DNA of 64,000 nucleotides from Lottia gigantea. Its lineage: Eukaryota; Mollusca; Gastropoda; Lottiidae. A program made the translations under genes and the position numbers. The notes under the pieces were generated by a model, which was given only the letters and a program-made list of their open reading frames with translations, was not told the origin of the DNA and did not search any database. Below are positions 58,842 through 64,000 of this stretch, piece after piece (within the stretch, counting starts at the first letter, position 1; every line of letters starts with the position of its first letter). The stretch covers positions 743,097-807,096 of the forward strand of contig NW_008710601.1 in the NCBI RefSeq assembly GCF_000327385.1, in the 5' to 3' direction.

Positions 58842-59185
58842 AACAAAAGTGTATTCAGATCTAATGACTGAATCAAAAGTGTATTCAGATCTAATGACTG
58901 AATCAAAAGTGTATTCAGATCTAATGACTGAATCAAAACTATATTTAGATTTGGATCTAATGACTGAATCGAAATTGTATTTAGATCCAATGCTTCGATC
59001 AACAATATATTGATGATAACCGAATCAAAAGTGTATTTAGATCTAATGACTGAACCAAAACTATATGCAGATCTAATGACATAATCAAAAGTGTATTAAG
59101 ATCTATTGACTAAATCAAATTTGTATTAATGATTGAATCAAATCAAAAGTGTATTTAGATCTTATGACTGAATCAAAAGTTTATT
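58773..59185. repeat. minisatellite 2: 30-bp unit, about 13 copies
   Basis: The unit is 'gactgaatcaaaagtgtatt' plus 'cagatctaat', clean to about 58935 and degenerate beyond. It is the same length as minisatellite 1 and clearly related ('aaagtgtatt-agatctaatga'), about 0.9 kb downstream on the other side of exon 57937-58038. It begins exactly at a good splice acceptor. Confidence 0.95.
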
Positions 59186-60013
59186 ACCAGATCATAAGTG
59201 AAAACTTACAGCTAAATCAAAAGTAGAAAAGAGTAAAAATCATGATGTTTTGGGATGTAACTTTTGATTTTGTCTGAGCTCTCATATTATGTTCACAGAT
59301 GTGAATTAATTAGGTTTTAATTTATATTATGTGTCGTTCCATTATCAATATCAGTATATTTAGTTTACATCTGTTCACCAAAACTATGCAGTATTCAGAT
59401 AGGATATTGAACAATTGTATGATTGATGCAAACTTAAGGAGACCTCAGATCATAGTGATCACCAGTTGGGTATAGTTGTGAATAAGAAAAGCAATCGTAA
59501 GTGTTGAACACCATTATCATGCAACTGAGTTGTGTTTGATACTCATGACCACTTGTCATTATACGCTAACATATTCAACAGGTAATCACTATGTTTTGAG
59601 GGCACCTTTAGGTACTTTTTATTAGTTTTATAATAAATTTTTGGAATGTATAGATAAATATATTTTAGCATGCAGATATTTATAAACAAAATTTATCGAA
59701 TTCTTTCTGAACATTTGGCAATGTAATATATAATGTGCTAAAATACCATGCAGTATTATGTGCTACTGACTAAACATGATTGCAGAAAAGAACAAGAAAT
59801 CATATTGTTGTTAGTTATGTCTGTCTACACACTGAATTATTCATGTATATATTATATACTTTATGTTTTTACTATATGCTTTATTATTGCTAATCATCAA
59901 TAAATAGTGCTAAAATAGGGTTTTTTCTCAAAAACATAAAGTGATAACATGAATGCCAGTGCAATAAAAGCAATATGGTATTGTAGTTTCAGCAGACAAA
60001 ACTATGTATGGTT

Positions 60014-60258
60014 CTTACATGGAAATAACATACACGAACATAGTTCACAACCATTTTGAATCACTACTTCAATATATATAGTCGAAATTTCAAAAATGCT
60101 CGAAAATTTCATTTAGCCTTCAAATCACATTTAAAGGTTTAGAAATGGCTTTATATGTGGTTTGAAGGAATTGTTGAAATAACATAGCTTTTTTAAAAAT
60201 TTGACTTATTAAGTCTTGGTAGAGTGAACTACATTCGTGTATGTTATTTCGATGTAAG
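60014..60258. mobile_element. MITE family I (245 bp)
   Basis: Inverted ends of about 34 bp: 'cttacatggaaataacatac' at the left and 'gtatgttatttcgatgtaag' at the right, with 'gaacatagttca' against 'tgaactacattc' inside. A degraded relative starts near 60725. Confidence 0.8.
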
Positions 60259-61303
60259 TAGTTTCCTTTGCAGCTTCAGTTGTAATCAACATTTACTTGG
60301 GGTAATATTTTGTTGATTTATCATATCACATTTGGTTTTGTCCTACCCATTTTAGTTTTGATATACTCATTTCAAATTTGTTACTCTTGGTGTAAGTAAT
60401 TTATTCATTTGTCATATATCATAAGTCCATTACTTCAAGTTTGTATGCTTTCAGAATATACCAGTTTATTATTTTATCAATGTGCTGAAATTGTTTAGTC
60501 ACAGGTTTTTAAATCCATTTTGTTTGTTAATAAATTCGTTAAAAAGTATAACTTGTTTTTATTGCAAAATCAAATCTATCATGTGAAATATTTAATGGAC
60601 GTTGACGTTGAGCAAAGCATATTGTAGTATTTTACGGTTTTATCTCCTGAATGAATCAATCATATATCACACCATCTTGACATGTAACATGCAGTAAACC
60701 CAAACGGTCATATAAAATAGACATATGAAACTATGTATGGTTCCTACAGGGAAATAAAGCCATTTTGAATCTCTACTTGTATTACACAATTAATGAAGCA
60801 ATTTGATTGGATTGCATGCTAGCGAATACAGCTAATCTCTTAAACTTTCACAGAGTATCATTAAAATCAAATAAAATATGTAGTCTCTCAAGAGTTTTGA
60901 CCATTTTTCCTAGTTCAAGGGCAATAACTCAAAAACATTCATAAAAAAATGTCAAATTCAAACTTGAACAAGATCTCATTGTTTTGATGATCATACCAAA
61001 TTTCATAAAAGTCTGATGACAACCAGAATATACAACAACATTATAATGTGGGTGTATAAAAACAGAACAGTTTGGTTGATGTTTAGTTATGTGTAAACAT
61101 AGTTGTCTAGTATATACCTGGTATCTTAAAATATTGATACATATATACACCATGACATGTATTTGGATATGCAGCACGTGTTCTAAAACTGAACCATTGA
61201 ATATTGATTAAACCAGGTGGTGTACAATCCAGATGTATGCGACACCCAGCAGAAGTTTAATACACTCAAATGAATTGCAAAAGTCGATTCTGTTTAACAT
61301 TAA

Positions 61304-61502
61304 AGAGATACTACCTCTTAGAATGGACATAAAATTTTACTTCTGAAACTTGGCCAATAACAGTATAATATATTATATTCATAAGTTGACTTACCTGATG
61401 TCATTAATATACAACAGAATCCCTAAAACAACATAATTGGGATTCTGTTGTATAGTTATGGCACTGGGAAGGTTGATATTCATTCTAAGAGGTAGTATTA
61501 CT
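61304..61502. mobile_element. MITE family G, copy 3 (199 bp, intact ends)
   Basis: TTAA at 61300-61303 and 61503-61506. Ends 'agagatactacctcttagaa' and 'cattctaagaggtagtatta' plus 'ct' are inverted repeats. An internal palindrome 'caacagaatccc' against 'gggattctgttg' lies near the centre. Confidence 0.88.
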
Positions 61503-62694
61503 TTAAGCTGCACCTGCACCTAAATGGTCAGTTGAAAATCCATGACATATTCAAACTAGAGCTTATTTGATATTTACTGATAATACTACTGACTTCGATT
61601 AAACTTCTGTGGTTGAGCTAGAGTCGTTGGAGAAATGAAATAATTATCTTGAATGTGCATGCTGAGTTTGGAGGGACTTTTGACCATGTATAGACATTCC
61701 ATGCTACAAAGTTAACTCTGTTTGACTCTCCAAACAGTGAGTGTAGGACTCGAGCTTCTATCAAGGTAAAATATTACGTCGCACAAGTCACAACTCTAGA
61801 AAATATTACAGTTCGGTTGTGACTCAAGTCTAACCTGAAATCCAATCGAGGTCACCCATTGAGAGTAGGCACAGTGAAGGCTTTTAACCAACCCTTAATG
61901 ACTAATAATTCTTCATTGGATAGAGATTATAACAAACATAGTTATGTTTTTAATTACCAGTAACAATCGTCATTGTATATAACAAGCTTACATAGATTAA
62001 CTAATAGTATCTAAATTAATATCAATCTATATCACTTTCAAAATAAAAATCTTACATACGGTTCTCTTACAATTCAACAATTCTTACTTTATAATGTTAT
62101 TTCTATTTTACATCATTGATAATAAATGCATATAAGAATGTCAATAATAACCAGATAGCGACAATGGTTTAAGTTTAAATCTTTCCAAGAATCAGGCATC
62201 CCCATTCAGAAGAATTCCTCTTTTTTCTGGCCAGTGGAAATTTTTTTTTATTTTCAATTTAAATTTAATTTGAGGATAAAAAGATTTCTACATATTGGAG
62301 GAAATAACTTCAAAAAGCATCTTAAAATGGTGAAATCTCTGCCTGTTCTCCTCATGAAAGCCTGTGGCCCTCTGACCCTCAGTTGATATTTTCAATTACC
62401 TCTATTTTTTTATTCCTTATGGGAACCCTGAAGGATACATAATTAAATTCAAATTCAAATTAAAGTAATTTTACATCTTAATGCAAAACTTGATTGATTG
62501 CCATAAACGGTGGGATGTTCAGAAACCAACAACCATCATAATTATTAAGCTAGAGTTAATGCCTTTATACACATTTAATAAAGTTTTAGAACAGTTCACA
62601 ATGTACCTATAAGCAACTCATGGAATTTTTTTAAAATAAAGAGACAACCACTATATTGGAATATTAAACTCTAAATTTTTGTATCAGATCAGAT

Positions 62695-62956
62695 ATCAGA
62701 GACACTGATAGCCTTAATTTGCACAATTTGAATTTTCAATCAAATGTTCCTGGTTCATGTAATAACACTAAAACTAGGTGTTTGATGAGGTCACTAAATG
62801 CAAGCATATTTTACAATTAGTGGCATCATCAAGCACTAGGTTTTAGTGGAATTGCAGGAACAACAGACATCTGAATGAAAATTGGAAAAATGCAAATTGA
62901 TGCAATCAGAGTCCCTGATACACATAAAAATTTTAGAAAAACTCTTTACAATCCCT
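62695..62956. mobile_element. MITE family D, copy 2
   Basis: The right end 'ctctttacaatccct' is followed by TTAA (62957-62960). The body is collinear with 17292-17552. An internal inverted pair 'aaaactaggtgtttgatgag' against 'catcaagcactaggttttag' is well preserved. The left end has decayed. Confidence 0.75.
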
Positions 62957-63141
62957 TTAAGCTAGAGCTAATTGCACTAATTTGACTATAGTGTTTGTAA
63001 ATATTGCTTTACTGCCTTAATACACATATTATAAAGTTTTGGAACAGTTCACAAGGTACCTATAAGCAACGTCATGGAATTTTTATTAAATTGATTAAAG
63101 AGACAATCACTATATTGGAATATTAGATTAGATATTGGAAA

Positions 63142-64000
63142 TTAATTGCTCTTTCGCTTCCAAACGGTTGCATGGGCAACAGTCCACTGATTCTTTCTGG
63201 CTGTTTCTCTAATGAAGAATGGCATATTGATGTCATCTACCAAATCGAAGAATGGTCCTAATGATTTTAATAATGTCATAAACCCAGTGACTGGTTGTCC
63301 ATCTTTATTATAATATCCACCCAACAAATTTTCCTGAAAAAAATAAAACACTTTTGTTAGGAATAGCATAGCCTTGTGTCAACATAAGAAAACATGTCTG
63401 TCAAGATTCAAGGACCATAGTAGTAAACTGCACTTTATGCTTCAATATGCTTATGACATGCGAAAGGTACAAAGAGATAGCGTAACAGAGTTCAAAAGGT
63501 TGTGAATCTGACTTGCATTTTAAAAAGCATAAGACCTTTGAAAGTTTCTCTAGCACAGTCGGTTAGAGCATTGGTTCTTTACATGATGTGATTTGCTTGG
63601 CTACGTCAAGCAAATGGCGGTCGTGGGTTCCGATCTTGATCAGCGTGTGAAAGTCTGATGACTTTGAATAAGTCATCTTCACTCATAATTCCAGTCGACC
63701 CAGCTGTAAATGGGTACGGATAATCCTGGAAAGATCAATGTCAAGAGGTTCGGCCAAGGACCAGCTGGTAGAATGGATCCTAAACTGTAAATCTTAGTTG
63801 TTATTCTTGTAAAATATAGTTGTTTCTTTCTTTTCTTTCAATGAAAATACATACCCTCTCAGTGTATTCTGCAAGCCAAGTATATGGACTTGTAATAACT
63901 AATATTCCACCAGGAGCAACTAAATCTCCCATCCTCCATAGAAAATCAAAAGGATGATGGAGTCTACAGATTAAATTAGCAGCCAATACAACCCCAAATT
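63142..64000 (-). CDS. ovoA: ovothiol synthase OvoA, last two exons (gene continues past the window)
   Basis: OvoA joins histidine and cysteine as a sulfoxide. Its C-terminal methyltransferase domain makes the N-methyl group of ovothiol, a thiol antioxidant known from eggs and tissues of marine invertebrates. Seen here: exon 64000-63855 (open at the window edge) and terminal exon 63333-63142, joined in phase 0, about 112 residues in total. Motifs in order are 'LAANLICRL', 'LVAPGGILVITSPYTWL', 'RENLLGGYY', 'PFFIRETARK' and 'ATVWKR', which match my memory of the C-terminus of bacterial and animal OvoA. The iron-dependent sulfoxide synthase domain must lie outside the window. The intron holds a SINE. 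The residues appear intact. Confidence 0.92.
63545..63835 (+). mobile_element. SINE family 1, full-length tRNA-derived copy
   Basis: The tRNA-like head has an A box 'tagcacagtcggttagagc' and a B box 'cgtgggttccgatc'. The body includes 'ccagtcgacccagctgtaaa' and 'ttcggccaaggaccagctgg', and the tail is 'tttctttcttttctttc'. It lies antisense to ovoA inside its last intron and ends about 20 bp from the upstream exon's donor. Confidence 0.88.

Larger units (their letters stand above)
59186..63141. other. intergenic region between convergent genes
   Basis: No coding exon was recognised. Candidate AATAAA signals for the plus-strand gene are near 59631 and 59899. MITEs occur at 60014-60258, 61304-61502 and 62695-62956. 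A fragment related to the 60014 element, joined to a family C fragment, lies near 60725-60850. Confidence 0.55.

Noticed and set aside
58663-59013. Frames of SKVYSDLMTE-type decapeptides on the plus strand and a similar one on the minus strand
   Set aside because: By-products of minisatellite 2. The frame that continues the coiled-coil gene by splicing is a different one and stops after 22 codons.
63550-63625. tRNA gene suggested by good A and B boxes
   Set aside because: The sequence does not close into a cloverleaf with an acceptor stem and continues into the SINE body shared with 35697-36000.
1-64000. Search for virus-like or LTR elements and for LINE coding sequence
   Set aside because: No reverse transcriptase, integrase, capsid or polymerase motif and no long terminal repeats were recognised in any frame. 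The repeats present are short non-coding elements and tandem arrays.

Overview
The window is an AT-rich, intron-dense animal nuclear sequence. Introns follow GT-AG and most exons are 50-250 bp. I infer a lophotrochozoan, most likely a marine mollusc. The reasons are the ovothiol synthase gene (OvoA) at the right edge, the single RRBP1/kinectin-type gene, and many short TTAA-flanked MITEs, tRNA-derived SINEs and tandem units carrying the phrase 'ttattgcccttga'. The species cannot be fixed from sequence alone. I recognised no virus-derived or LTR element, CRISPR array, rRNA gene or free-standing tRNA gene.

Layout, left to right. 1-3068: intergenic, with one MITE. 3069-7453 (-): ENOPH1, enolase-phosphatase of methionine salvage, six coding exons, with an unusual acidic tail. 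7454-8748: short divergent promoter region. 8749-26700 (+): RRBP1/kinectin-type ER membrane coiled-coil protein, 26 coding exons, about 1076 aa. 26701-32217: probable 3' UTR and convergent intergenic DNA with MITEs and SINEs. 32218-40253 (-): WDR26, LisH-CTLH-WD40 subunit of the CTLH/GID ubiquitin ligase, 13-14 coding exons. 40254-43917: divergent intergenic DNA with a hAT-type MITE that keeps its 8-bp target duplication. 43918-58841 (+): an unrecognised coiled-coil protein of about 1339 aa with a ubiquitin-interacting-motif-like helix, an 853-codon exon and two related 30-bp minisatellites at its 3' end. 59186-63141: intergenic. 63142-64000 (-): the last two exons of OvoA, running off the right edge.

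These are five unrelated housekeeping or cellular genes rather than an operon or a single system. The two divergent pairs (ENOPH1/RRBP1 and WDR26/coiled-coil gene) may share promoter regions. The most unusual features are the possible protein tail made from a minisatellite, the collection of different MITE families that share TTAA target sites and nearly the same termini, a long near-perfect hairpin in an intron, and the acidic extension of ENOPH1. Exon coordinates were traced by hand from splice signals, reading-frame phase and remembered family sequences. No alignment was run.
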